Shown: positions 41,365 to 53,800 of the stretch, piece after piece
How positions within the stretch are numbered: the stretch's first letter is position 1
Layout of the letters: each line of letters begins with the position of its first letter
Source: Rugalucina vietnamica
Lineage: Eukaryota; Mollusca; Bivalvia; Lucinida; Lucinidae
NCBI GenBank assembly: GCA_964017185.1
Contig: OZ024879.1
Location: forward strand, 38,962,383 to 39,026,382
Direction of reading: 5' to 3'
Length of the DNA stretch: 64,000 bases
Position numbers and translations under genes: made by a program
The notes under the pieces: model-generated
The model's database searches: none
Told to the model about the DNA's origin: nothing
What the model saw: only the letters and a program-made list of their open reading frames with translations

Positions 41365-42133
41365 CTGTATCACTCTCCTGAGGGATCGGAATATCATCAA
41401 GTGTCACTTGTTCCATATCTAACAGCTTCTTAAATAGGCTCAGCAGGACCTCAACAGACTTTTGTGCATTTATAAGATAGCGCTCCCTTCCTTTATAGAA
41501 CCACACAATGTACAGCAGTTCCCATAAGTGCTTCTTACAGAGTCCAAGGAGTGCTACATCATCTGCACATGTAGGGGCACAGCAATTGATATGTCCAATA
41601 AAAGCTCCTAGTCCCAAGCTCTCATGCATGTGGAGTAGGTCATTGTTAAATAGCTTATAGTGAAGAGTAGATAGAACACCACCTTGTCTGACGCCCTGTT
41701 TTATCACAAATGGGCTAGAGAGTCTTTCCATCCACTTAACTGAGGAAGTTGCATCACTGTAAAGACTACATAGAGTCGTCCACAAGGAACCATCTACTCC
41801 GGCTAGGTAGATTTTACGAAGCAAGGACTCCTGCCACACCACATCAAAGGCCTTACAGGCATCCAGAGTTATCAGATGTAGGTTTTGACTGGTACACTTT
41901 GCCTCGTTCTGGACTTCAGACACAATGAGGGCTGCATTCACAGACGAAGAATTTTTCGTGAAGCCCCTCTGGAATCTTGACTGTTCTCGGCATAGCGTGC
42001 TCTCTGTGCGTTGGAGCAACACCTTCTCCAGGACTTTGCCGATAATTGACATGACTGTTATTCCTTTGTAATTTGTTGGTAGTAAGGGGTCTTTATCCTC
42101 CTTAAGGACTGGAGTAATTACACCTTGCTTCAT
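41365..42133 (-). pseudogene. LINE reverse transcriptase core
   Basis: KQGVITPVLKEDKDPLLPTN, YKGITVMSIIGKVLEKVLL, LDACKAFDVVW, FVIKQGVRQGGVLSTLHYK and the catalytic ADDVALL. The order and the GVRQGG variant fit RTE-X-like LINEs. Confidence 0.88.
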
Positions 42134-42768
42134 TTGCTGTGGAATGTAGCCATTTTTTGTATAATGTAGTTCATCAAGTTTGAAAGGGACGAGTGGACAA
42201 CCCTGGGAGCAAACTTCAAATGTTCAGCCGCCAGTCCTTGCATGTCCTGCGCCTTATTATTCTTGAATGTCTGTACTATTTTGGAAATTTCCTTTGTAGT
42301 AGTTGGGGTAAAAATGCGGCTTTGCCCTCTACAAATGTCCTCAATAAGGAGCTTGTCCAACATAACTTGATCACGATAGCTATCATCAAACATCACATCC
42401 TCGGAAGGTGTCGCCAGGACCTCAAAATGAGAAGCAAACCCTTCCGCCACCTCTTCTGGTCCTTTGAGTACCCCATCCTTATAATGCAGCAGCTGAGTAT
42501 TAGTTGATTTAGACGAACGCTGCCTCTTGGTGGTCTTGAAGAAAGTTCTAGAATCGTATTCGTTGGCCTCCATGAGAGTTGTAATAAATTCCTCACGCTT
42601 TCTGTCGACCTCTCTACGAATACACTTCTTAAGCTTCCTCCTCGCAACTTTCCTATCCAGAGCAGCAGGATGGAATTCATCTGTAGGAGATCCCGCACCC
42701 TTCCAGACAGCGTGTGCAACTTTACTTTCCTGGACTGCATCCCTCTCTGCTTCGTTCCAGATGGGCAA
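42130..42768 (-). pseudogene. LINE region between endonuclease and RT
   Basis: LPIWNEAERDAVQESKVAHA, KLKKCIRREVDRKREEFITT, FFKTTKRQR, then NNKAQDMQGLAAEHLKFAP, the first RT finger motif. It ends in a stop next to the RT segment. Confidence 0.75.
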
Positions 42769-43020
42769 GCCAGCCTTAAACTTTTTCTACTTGGAAGTCT
42801 GTTTTGACACCAAACAAGAACTGCTATACAAGACACTGTTTATTTGCATCAGCATTAGATCATCAGCTTCTAATCGACTGCCAGGTACACCGACTGGGTC
42901 CTGCAACTTTTCTTCGATGATACTTCTATATTCCTGCCGATCACGTTTACGCCAGTCAATTCGTTGTTTGGTACTCTGTGGAATCGCCTTCTATCGTTTG
43001 AAGGCCCCTTGAACATAGTT

Positions 43021-43170
43021 TGTCTGTTCGTATACATGTATACGTACATCATGATCAGCATTAATCAATATAAGCTTTTACTAAGATTTTACCGATAGAC
43101 CATAAACCATTGTATCTAGTAAAGTTTTAGGTTTCTCTCCAACATGAATAATCTGTTCGTGTCTCTCAAT

Positions 43171-43201
<31 letters not shown>

Positions 43202-43440
43202 GGTGGAGCCAACCGGAACCAGGGCAAAGTCGGGACCAAAATAGATGCCAGGTCCATAACAGAGGCGAGATGAGTTTAGATGATGTACATCAAGTTAGGC
43301 ATGTCTTTCTGTTGATTTTTTTTTATACTTTTTTACCGGAAATAGAATTAGTTACATGCTTGTGCGATTTAGATGGTTTACACATTACTTTTATATAACC
43401 CGTGGTCATTTAATGATGAAACTCCACGGCATCACTCATA
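43021..43440. other. No gene; contains a G homopolymer
   Basis: A GT run then about 21 G at 43183-43203. No exon recognised. Confidence 0.4.
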
Positions 43441-43790
43441 TGTCAGTTATAAATAAATAAATAAATAAGTGAAATAAAATAAAAATTAAATAAAATAAAA
43501 TAAGATAAAATAAAAGAGAATAAAATGAAATAAAATAAATTAATTGATAAATGAAGATACCCCCACCCTCCCCGAAAATAAAATAAAATAAGATAAAATA
43601 AAAGAGAATAAAATGAAATAAAATAAATTAATTGATAAAAGAAGATACCCCCACCCTCCCCGAAAATAAATAAATAAATAAATAAATAAATAAATTAAAT
43701 AAGATAAAATAAAAGAGAATAAAATGAAATAAAATAAATTAATTGATAAATGAAGATACCCCCACCCCACCCACCCCCACCCTCCCCGAA
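43441..43790. repeat. AAATA-rich macrorepeat with C-rich spacer, three units
   Basis: Three tandem units of about 90-110 bp, each AAATAAAAT-type pentamer runs, then AATTAATTGATAAA.GAAGATA and CCCCCACCCTCCCCGAA. Confidence 0.9.
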
Positions 43791-43799
43791 GAAAAAAAG

Positions 43800-44724
43800 A
43801 TAATTACGTACTATTCTTCTTATTATTATAATAAAAATAAATATCAAAATTATGAACACAAGTAAAAAGCTTGTTTGCTTTGCATTTCAGTTGATGTTTA
43901 TCTATATCTTTGAATTTATAGGACTACAAAAACGTCACAGGAAATAAACATATATTAAAAAAAAAAATCCGGAAACACGTTTTAACAATTTTTGGCCTTA
44001 CTCATGATTGTTTACCAGTATATTAGAAAAGGCCAAACAAGGAGTCATGAGAAAAATTAAAAACACATAATTGTTTAAATACTTGCGGTCACATGTTCTG
44101 ATTCGATGTGACTGACCAGAATCAATTTTGATGGATTTCATACGCATTTAAATTAGTTTGGATTTTATTCCTCTATTTTATTTCGTATGCTATTTTGTAG
44201 ATATTTTTTAAAATTTCCCCTGAAGCGCCTCTTGGTGTCGATTAGCGCGTGCGTAAAGTTGTTTACAAGTGGAGACATACCACGTGACCTTAAAGTCAAA
44301 ATGGCTACCTATTTGGGTTGGAAAAGGTGTTATTTGATGTCTATTCGCAATTATTCACTCATACGGCAAGATCAAAGACTTCAACATGAACGGATTAAAG
44401 GACTTAATTATGGCCATCAGCAGCGTCAAAATTATGCGGTTTGACAGGAGTCTTTCTGGTGAATTTTGCAAATGAAACGTGGCAAAGTGATCTGCCAAGT
44501 CAAATTTCTTAATTTCTTTAAAACGTTTGTCGGTTTATTTGACCTGATTGAACGCTAATCGAAGATAATAACTCGGTTAAACAGTGGTAAATTATCTATT
44601 TATTGTGTGTTTAGGACTCGCGTACGGATTAAAGCATGGCGTTGACCTACTTTACCAGTCCTTTAATTGGGTCAAAGGTGGCTCACCGCTAATTGGATAT
44701 CAATTAACGGTTTGTTTGGGAGCA
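43800..44724 (+). other. Putative upstream region of the IRS gene
   Basis: Immediately 5' of the IRS start codon. It contains CACGTG near 44280 and a reading-frame stretch open from 44584 into the IRS exon but without an ATG before 44725. No TATA box or confident promoter element seen. Confidence 0.35.
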
Positions 44725-44820
44725 ATGGAGCATTTCCCGGCCCATGGAGCCCGTATTGGGGTGTTCAGGGAAAGTCCTGGCTCCGACATCATTCAGTCAG
44801 GCATGCTGAAGAAACTAAAG
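44725..44820 (+). CDS. IRS exon 1
   Basis: Residues 1-32, [20 protein letters not shown] through GMLKKLK, the first strand of the PH domain. Donor GTAATG, phase 0. The upstream frame is open, so a more distal start via another exon cannot be excluded. Confidence 0.85.
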
Positions 44821-47800
44821 GTAATGCAGCAATGGCAAGAAGTCCTTAATACATGTACATTAATAGTGTCAAAAATGTTGCTTTTAAAAAAGTTTTGAAC
44901 TGCCTTTCAACATGATTTTTCTCATACTGAGAAGAGACAGTTTTAGGTTGAAAAAAAGGAATTTAACAGAAATTGCAAAATATGTTTTAAATGCAAATGG
45001 CTTGCACAGTAGTAGGACTTCGGGCTGACATGAGCCTGACACGGCATTGTACATAGTGGCATAAAGATACATATCCACATACTGCTCCGGAGGTACTTAT
45101 GGCCAGCATTTGATCGGCCTTGTAGATAGTGAAAAATGAAATTGTAAACTATAGTTTTAAAGTTCCACTGGTGATAATCCTCACAATTGAGGGCATATCA
45201 GTGAAACGGCAAAAGCAAGTTGCCATAAATGTCCAAGTAAAAGGTCATGTCGAGACTTAGTTAAACTTTAAGGTGACTTCTGTCCAACATCTGGTTGAAA
45301 AGTCACGAAGCTTAAAAAGCGCCTCGCGGCTTTTAACACTGGCTATCCACACAACGTTCATGCAGATAACACTGCTTATCGGCACAACTGTTGTGCGTAT
45401 AAGCAGTGTTAACCATAGGTGTATAGATCAACTTTTAAATGGGAAAGAACTATTTTCACCCAAAAAAGAAAAAGAAACAATAGAAATGAATCCGATAATC
45501 TTAAAAAGAAATTAATATCTGTATTAGAATTTTTAAAGAATATATTTTTCTCTGCGATTTTTTCAGCTTTATCATGAATTTATTATTTTATTGAACACAT
45601 TTTTTTTTCTGTGAAAATAATGATGCCTTTGATTGCAGACTATGAAGAAGAAATACTTCGTATTACGATCCACCAGCAGTAGCGGTCCCGCCAGGCTAGA
45701 CTACTACGACAACAAGAAAAAATTTGAATCTGGACATCCACCGAAACGCAGCATCCCTCTCCACTTATGCTTCAACATCAACAAGAAGTCAGACGCAAAA
45801 CACAAGTTTGCCATTGCTCTCTACACAAAAGACGATTGTTTCTCGATTGTAATGGAAGATGAGGCGATGCAGGAAAGATGGCTGACCTCGTTTCTGGAGT
45901 ATCAGAATGAGTACCTTCTTGAGGGAGAGTCACCGAAACCTCATTATGGTAGGTTAACATTGCTATGAGCCTCGTCATGAGAAAACCGGATTTTCGCCTA
46001 TGCGAAAAACAAAGGTGCAGATCAGCTTTGCAGTAAGTGCACAGTTGATCATTGCCTTTGCTTTTGCTACACTGATAGTGCAATTCTTCCTCTTCTTATT
46101 ATATCCCCAAAATTTCAAGATTCTATCTTTCTTATATGATTTTATAGGCCAGTTTTGTATCGGACCTTGTCGGAAACCCCGGTTTTCTCGCGTCGCGGCT
46201 CATAACAATATAAACCACAACCTCTTTAAATTATAACTTTATTGTTAGGGTCCAAGGCAATTTCAGGGATAGATGCCTCCGTGGCGCAGTGGTTATGTCA
46301 CTTGGCTTGTAAACCAGGGATTGTAGGTTTGATTCCATGCTTCTTCAGTCTGTCAGATGAGATTATAAACCAAGGCCCCATCTCTATATGACCTTAACTG
46401 TTAGTGGGACGTTAAACTCCAAATGAGTAAAATTTCACCAATACCGGTACACTAATTACTTGTATATCGTATTGTCATCAAGGACATTTGTATTAGATTT
46501 TCAGAACTTTGCCTATTTATTTGAACTGTATTGAAGTTTTAATGAAAAAACAACCTTGAATCAGTTAATAAACACTTCCTAGTTTCACGTTGCATGATAG
46601 CAATCTTCTAACATTTTTGTATTTCAAGGTAGAAAGTGTGAAACAAAACATGTTTTGAAGATATTGTTTTCTCGATTTGTTACCCTATGGGAATAAACAG
46701 CATGATAAAATAATCTGAGCCTCCTCATGAAGAAATATCTGCTAATGCCATGACGTTAGGCAGCTGAAGTGCATTTCAGATTCTGCAGAAGAGTGCTTTA
46801 CTGGAGCCACTGCATAAGAAAGCCGACAATATGCATAAGCGAAAACAAAGGCGCGAATCAGCCATGCAGTAACTACACAACTGATCAGTGTCTTTGTTTT
46901 CGGCACACAAATAGTACTTACAATCCTTCATTTGCTTAAATCCGAAATTTCAAGCTTCTAGTGTGCCTGTACAGGCTGGTTTGTGACAGACCTTATTGTT
47001 TGTTTTCTCTCATTAAGACTCACTGTTTAACAACTTTCCTGTAATTTTTTTTTTGATGATTTTGTCACTAGATTTCTGTATTTGAAATATCGGCCTGCTT
47101 GACTGTTATAGATCGACTGAAGTAACGGAAGTAAGATTTTCCCATAGTGGGGCTCATGTGTGCCACATCTGGCAATAAGCAAATGAGCCGCTGCATGAGA
47201 AAACCAACAATATGCATATGCGACAACAAAGACCAGATCAGCTTTGCGGTAACTGCGAAGCTGATCAGCGACTTTGTTTTCGCTACACGGATAGTATAAT
47301 CCCTCTTCTTCTTAAATCCGAAATTTCAAGTTTCTAGCCTGCTTCTGTGGCTGTACAGGCCGGTTTGTGTCAGACCTGTCAGAAACATAAATTGTTGGTC
47401 TTCTCATGCGGCGGCTCATTTATTGATGAGACAGTCTGCATGATTTAATATGTAATACAACCACTTTCTTGTTCAGCATAAAAATACAAAAAAAAAAAAA
47501 AAACAACACAAAAACAACGACAAACAAACAAAAAAAAAAGCAACTGCAGCCAGTTAAAGATTTTCATGATTGTGGTGTATTTCATGCACACAATTCACAA
47601 TTGCACAGATCAGATTATTACATTATAAATATGTTTATGCTCAGCACTCAATTTGAGCATGAAAATAATCCTGCTATGAAAGTGCTTAAGATGTTGTAAT
47701 AAATGTACCAAGCATTCTTGGAATTTCAGAATTTACAGGTATTTTAGCATGTGAATCTATTGCATGGCTATATGAGCTGCATCATGAGAAAACCAACATT

Positions 47801-50800
47801 TTGCACATGCAAAAACATAGACACTGTCACACAGATCAGCTTTGTGGTAATGGCGAAGCTGATCAGCACCTTTGTTTTCGCTACACGGATAGTACAATTC
47901 CTCTACTTTCTTAACCAAAATTTCAAGCTTCTAGCCATCGTCTATGAGTCTGTGACTTCACAAACAGGTTTGTGTCGGACAGTCCGACATGTTTGAAAAC
48001 CACATTGCAGGTATGTATTTGATAAGCAAGTTGTCATTTACTGACAGAAGAATGTTCACTAGTTTTTGGTAAACTGCAAGGCATTTTACCCAGGATCTGC
48101 CCGGAATGACCTTCAAAACATGTCCAAAGTTGATTATAATATGGCAAGAAGAAATATCTGCATTAAGACTGAAAATGCAAATGTTTATGCACATTTTGCA
48201 TCTAAGACATTCTCAATACAAAAACCCAGACAGCCTTTTTGAGCGAATCAGCCAAGATATTGTCAATATATGTCATTGATGTGTTTTTAATGGAACTGTT
48301 GGGATTTTATGAGATAAAATGCCTTATATTTCTAATCTCAACGGATTATATTACTGATTCTATGCGAACATTAAGATTGATAGAGAATAAAAAAATGCAA
48401 TAAAGGCAAGGTAGACAAACTTGGGAATTCATTGAAATGAACATTATGAAATGAGCCACCTCATGAGAAAACCATAAGTGAAAACAAAGACACAGATCAG
48501 CTTCGCGGTTACCAGAGAAGTTGATCAGCGCCTTTGTTTAAATTGCTACATGGATAGTAAAATTCCTCTTCTTCTTAAATCCAAAATTTCTATCTTCTAG
48601 CGGTCGTCTGTGACTGCACAGTTTTGAGTCAGACCTATTCCAAAACCACATTGTAAGTTTTCCCACAATACGGCTCAAGTGATGCCCAATGTTCCAACAC
48701 AGAGCAGACACATACACTGTAATCTGGACCCAGTTGTTCAAAGCATCGTTAGCTGAACGATATCGTTAAGACATAAATTTGTTGAGCAAATATCAGCTAA
48801 AGTAACAAATACACTGTTATTTTTTGTTGAAAAAATGTGAGAATCCTTTGCAGGATTCTCACATTTTTTCAACAAAAAATAACAGTGTACTTGTAATATT
48901 AATGTTTGAAATTTTAACGAAACGTTAACTAACGACGTCGTTAGTTTTGAACAACTGGGCCCAGGAATCTATCCCCTGTGCTTGCCCATTACGAAAACTT
49001 GCGCATGCTGTTCATAACAACTTTACTGACCAATTACTATTAACATTTCACATATTTTTTCAGACTTTGTATGGCAAGGATCAGTAAACATGGTAAAGCC
49101 ACTGCAGAAAGTCCAGCACAGGTGTGTCGGTATGTTGTGAGTGCCTGTCGCAGAAATCAGCAAAACGTTGTTGACATAAAACTTTGATGGCCAATTAATG
49201 TCTTGTTGTTACAAATATTTTTCAGACTTCGTATGGCAAGGACTAGTAAAACCACCACAGAAGGTCCAACACAAGTGTGTCGGTATATCGGGAGTCTATC
49301 GTCTCTGCCTGTCGGAAAAATCTGTCTTCCTAGTCAAGATAAACAAGGATCAACCTGACTACTCTTTCCAGGTAAAGTATCCCTGCACCAGTCTTCGCGA
49401 AATCTTTTTGGCGATAGCTATTGACAATCGGTTGGCAGTAGCAAACTTTAGCCACTTCCAATCTTTTGTCCGCTGCAAGTTGTCTGGCAGATTTCAGTTT
49501 TTTTTAGCAAGAAAATCCGATTTTGTAGGACAGTTCTATACTTGATCATTATAATTTTGTTAATTTTTGTCCGACATTTGTTTGTCCACAATCAGAGTAA
49601 AATATTTTGTCAGACCTTAATTATTCGCAAATACTGCTGCTCCTTGATGGACCTTGGCTTTATGGTGAGACAGTCAGTTTTTCCCCACTCAGTTATTTCC
49701 CAGGGGAAAGAACTGACTGGGGGTATATTCTGGCTGGTTTCACCATTTTTATTTATGTCCCCCCAACCGAAGGTGGGGGACATATTGTTTTTGGTGCGGA
49801 TCCCGTCGGCATCTGCGTCCGCGTCCGCGTAGCTTCTTTCCGTTGCGATATCTTTTGAACCAGTGGGTGGATTTTTACCAAACTTGCATAGATACATGGT
49901 TTTGGGAGGGGGAAAGAGTTGATTAGATTTTGGTGACCTTGACCTCATTTTCAAGGCCACCAGCCCATGAAAACTGATCAAATTAGGTTTTCCGACGCGA
50001 TATCTTCTGAACAAATGAATGGATTTTGACCAAACTTGCACAAGAGTGTTGTTGGGAAGAGGCTCGAGAGTTGATTAGATTTTGGTGACCTTGACCTAAT
50101 TTTCAAGGTCACAAGTCCATAAAAACTGTTGAAATTAGTCTTTCCAACGCAATTTCTTGTAAACCAATTGATGGATTTTGACCAAACTTGCACAGAAGCA
50201 TTGTTGGGAGGAGGCTCAGAGTCGATTAGATTTTGGTGACCTTGACCTAATTTTCAAGGTCACGAGTCCATAAAAAATGTTGAAATTAGTCTTTCCAATG
50301 CAATATCTTGTAAACCAATTGATGGATTTTGACCAAACTTACACAGAAGCATTGTTGCGAGAAGGCTCAGAGTTGATTAGATTTTGGTGACCTTGACCTA
50401 ATTTTCAAGGTTGTGAGTCCATAAAAACTGTTGAAATTAGTATTTCCAACGCAATATATTGTAAACCAATCAATGGATTTTGACCAAACTTGCACAGAAG
50501 CATTGTTGGGAGGAGGCTCAGAGTTGGATAGATTTTGATGACCTTGACCTAATTTTCAAGGTCACAAGTCCACAAAAACTGTTGAAATTAGTTTTTCCGA
50601 TACGATATCTTGTAAACTAATTGATGGATTTTGACCAAACTTGCACGGAAGCATTGTTGGGAGGTGGCTCAGAGTTGATAAGATTTTGGTGATCTTGACC
50701 TAATTTCCAAGGTCACTATTAAAAAACTGTTGAAATTAGTCTTTCTGACACGATATCTTGTAAACTAATTGATGGATTTTGACCAAACTTGCACAGAAGC

Positions 50801-53800
50801 ATTGTTGGGAGGAGGCTCAGAGTTGATAAGATTTTGGTGACCTTGACCTAATTTCCAAGATTACTAGTTCATAACTGTTGAAATTAGTCTTTCGGACGCG
50901 ATAACTTGTAAACCAATTGATGGATTTTAACTAAACTTGCACAGAAGCATTGTTGTGTGGAGGTTCAGAGTTTATAAGAATTTGGTGATCATGACCTAAT
51001 TTTAGACAGTGTCCAAAACAAGTTCAAACTACCACACCATACAGAACAAGATGGGCATGGTGTTTTCCTTAGAAAAACTTCATATCACAAGGTAACTACA
51101 CTTCAATTACTAAACGGTTGGGGGGACATAGTTTTCCTCAGAAAACACTATTTTAATTGAAGTTTTGAAAGCGATTTGAATAGTTGGGAGAACAAAGTAC
51201 ATGTATGTGGCAGTGAACTTATGCATTAAGTGGGGTAGCGATCTTGAAGCAATTATCATAAACAAAATTTGAATTGAAATAAGCCACCGCACCTGAAAAC
51301 CAACAATCTGCATAAATTGCAAAGATAAAGGCAGATCAGCCGTGCAGTTACTTAACACAGCTGATCATCGCCTTTGTTTTCACTACACAAAAAGTACAAT
51401 TTTTCTACTTTAATCCAATATTTCAAGCTTCTAACCATTTACTGTGGCTGTACAGCCTGTTTTGTGTCAGACCAGGTTGGAAACACAAATTGTTGGGGTT
51501 TTTTTCACACAGAGGCTCAAATGCTATGTTGATGATTTATTTTCTGAATTTAAATTGTTTACAGGGTAGTCTTAATTTGATTGGCCTTGATATCAAGGAA
51601 GATTATTTTGGATAATTGAGTTGCACTGTGACATATTTATATGCAGATCCTGAAAGCTGATAAAAGATCATAAAAAGACAGCCAAGCCTACAGCGTATAG
51701 AGAATCCTTGTTAGCTCACCTTAGCCGAAGGCTTCACCTTAGCCGAAGGCTCAAAGGTGAGCTTATAGGATGGCCATGCTCCGGCAGCGTCCGTCATTCG
51801 TCTGTCAACAATTTCAAAGAACTTCTCCTCTGAAACCGCTAGGTCAATCAAAGCCAAACTTCATGTAAAGCATCCTTAGGAAGGAGGAACGAAAGTTTGT
51901 ATAAATGGTCAAGGTCTCATCACCAAGATGGCCACCATGGCTATAAACAGTAAATTTTTCTTGAAAAATCTTCATCTCCAGAACAAGAAGGCCTATGATT
52001 TTGAAGCTTGGCATGAAGCATCAGGCAATGGAGCTATACAAATGTTTTATAAATCATGACCCTGGGTTGACCTTGACCTATTTTACGAAAATACTTGCTG
52101 GAAATGGGTAAATGGACTGAAGGTTTTATTTTTCTGAAAAAAAAAATTGGATCCCAGGCGCTGGCAGGGATTTTTTTGGGGTGTCTCAGGGGCCGAAATA
52201 AGGCCCCATTCCCAATGAGATTTAGGTGACTTTTTTCCCAATCTGGAGAAAAAAATTCCCAATCACAGCTGAAAATAAATTTCAATAGATCAATACAATG
52301 TGAAATTCAATGTCTGCTGTTTGAAATGCTGTTTTACTTTGATTTTATGTTAAAATTAAATGATTCTTAATGCATAAACTTCATTAACTATGTCAAATTG
52401 GAAAAAATTATCAACTTTGAACATTCTGAAAATTTCCCAAATTCAGGGTTTACGTCGCTAATTTTCCCAATCAGGAAGGCCCTAGGGCCCCTTCCCAAAA
52501 TTGCCAAAAAAAATCCCTGGCTGGTCTGCCCCCGCCCCAGGGCAATATATATGTATATGTTCATGATATTCAAAGATCTTCTTCTCTGAAACTGCTTGAC
52601 CAATCCAAGCCAAACTTCGTGTGGAGCATCCATAGGAAGGGGGAACAAAAGTTTATATAAATGGTCCAGGTCACATTGACCAAGATGGCCATCATGGCTA
52701 TAAGTAGAAAAAAACAAAAATCTTCTTCTCCAGAACCAGAAGGTGTATGATTTTGAAACTTGGCATGAAGCATCAGGGAGAGCATCTCTACAAAGCATAT
52801 GCAATGTACACATATAAATCATGACCCTGGCATGACTTTGACGTATTTTATGGCAAGTTCAACTTAGGTCGCCCATGCACTTGAATGGGGAAAATTGTCA
52901 AAAAGTCATTTAAAGAGAAAAGAGAAGAAAATGTTCAAATGGACTGAAGATTTGTTATTCTGGGGTGGGGTGCCCCAACCTGAGGCAATATACTTGTATA
53001 TTACCATAATGTTCAAAGATCTTCTCTGAAACTGCTTGGCCAGTCAAAGACAAACTCCTTTGGAGCATCCTTAGGAAGTGGGAATAAAAAGGTACAAGTA
53101 GGCAAAGATCAGGAAAAGGCGCAATCAGAAAGAGAAAACAAGTTTATATAAATGGTCCAGGTTACATGACCAAGGCGGCCACCATTCCCTTCAAGAATCT
53201 TCTTCTGCAACACTGTTGGACGAATTTCAACAAAACTTGGCATGTAGCATTGTGGATGTAGAGTACTACAATGTATACAAAAATGATGACCTTGTGATGA
53301 CTTTGACCTATTTTACAACAAGGTCTTGTTAATTGGTATATATCCCAGATCTCAGGTGAGCATTTACAGGACCATCGGTCTTCTTGTTTTAGGGTTTGTT
53401 GTTGTAATATATTTACTACAAACCTATACATATTTTGCTTATTTCAATGAGAAACGCTATCCCAAATGCTATCTAGAGTGTGTTGGGAAATGCTATCTAG
53501 AGTGTGTTGGGACTGATTACATTTACAATGTATTTACCGTTATTTACCTTACATGCGAAAAATGGTATGGCCATATAACCATGCATCTTTGAATTATCTG
53601 TACAAACATATGATTAAGTCATAACTACACTATGATGAATACCCACCAAACGGTTCTGTTTTGTTTGTTTGTTTTGATGTTGCTTAACAGTGATTTCACT
53701 GCAGTCCACAAAATGTCAGTCATGACATGAGCCGCGACGCGAGAAAACCGGTCTTCGGGTTTTCCGAACAGGTCCGACACAAACCGGCCTTTACACTCAC

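Larger units (their letters stand above)
39459..43015 (-). mobile_element. 5'-truncated RTE-X-like LINE, broken
   Basis: On the minus strand it runs from near 43015 (QRIDWRKRDRQEY..., just after a lost endonuclease domain) through RT and a C-terminal domain to a 3' UTR ending in an (ATACAG)n tail at 39459-39483. The frame is broken at least three times: a stop near 42780, one between the 42130 and 42133 segments, and one near 40700; in addition a 105-bp element is inserted at 41251-41355. No flanking duplication was identified. Confidence 0.8.

Noticed and set aside
44584-44724. IRS start further upstream at 44584
   Set aside because: The frame is open but has no ATG there; 44725 is the first ATG and has a good context.
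49832-50193. Protein-coding frames containing repeated FGQNP-like strings
   Set aside because: They are generated by the 151-bp minisatellite and shift between units.
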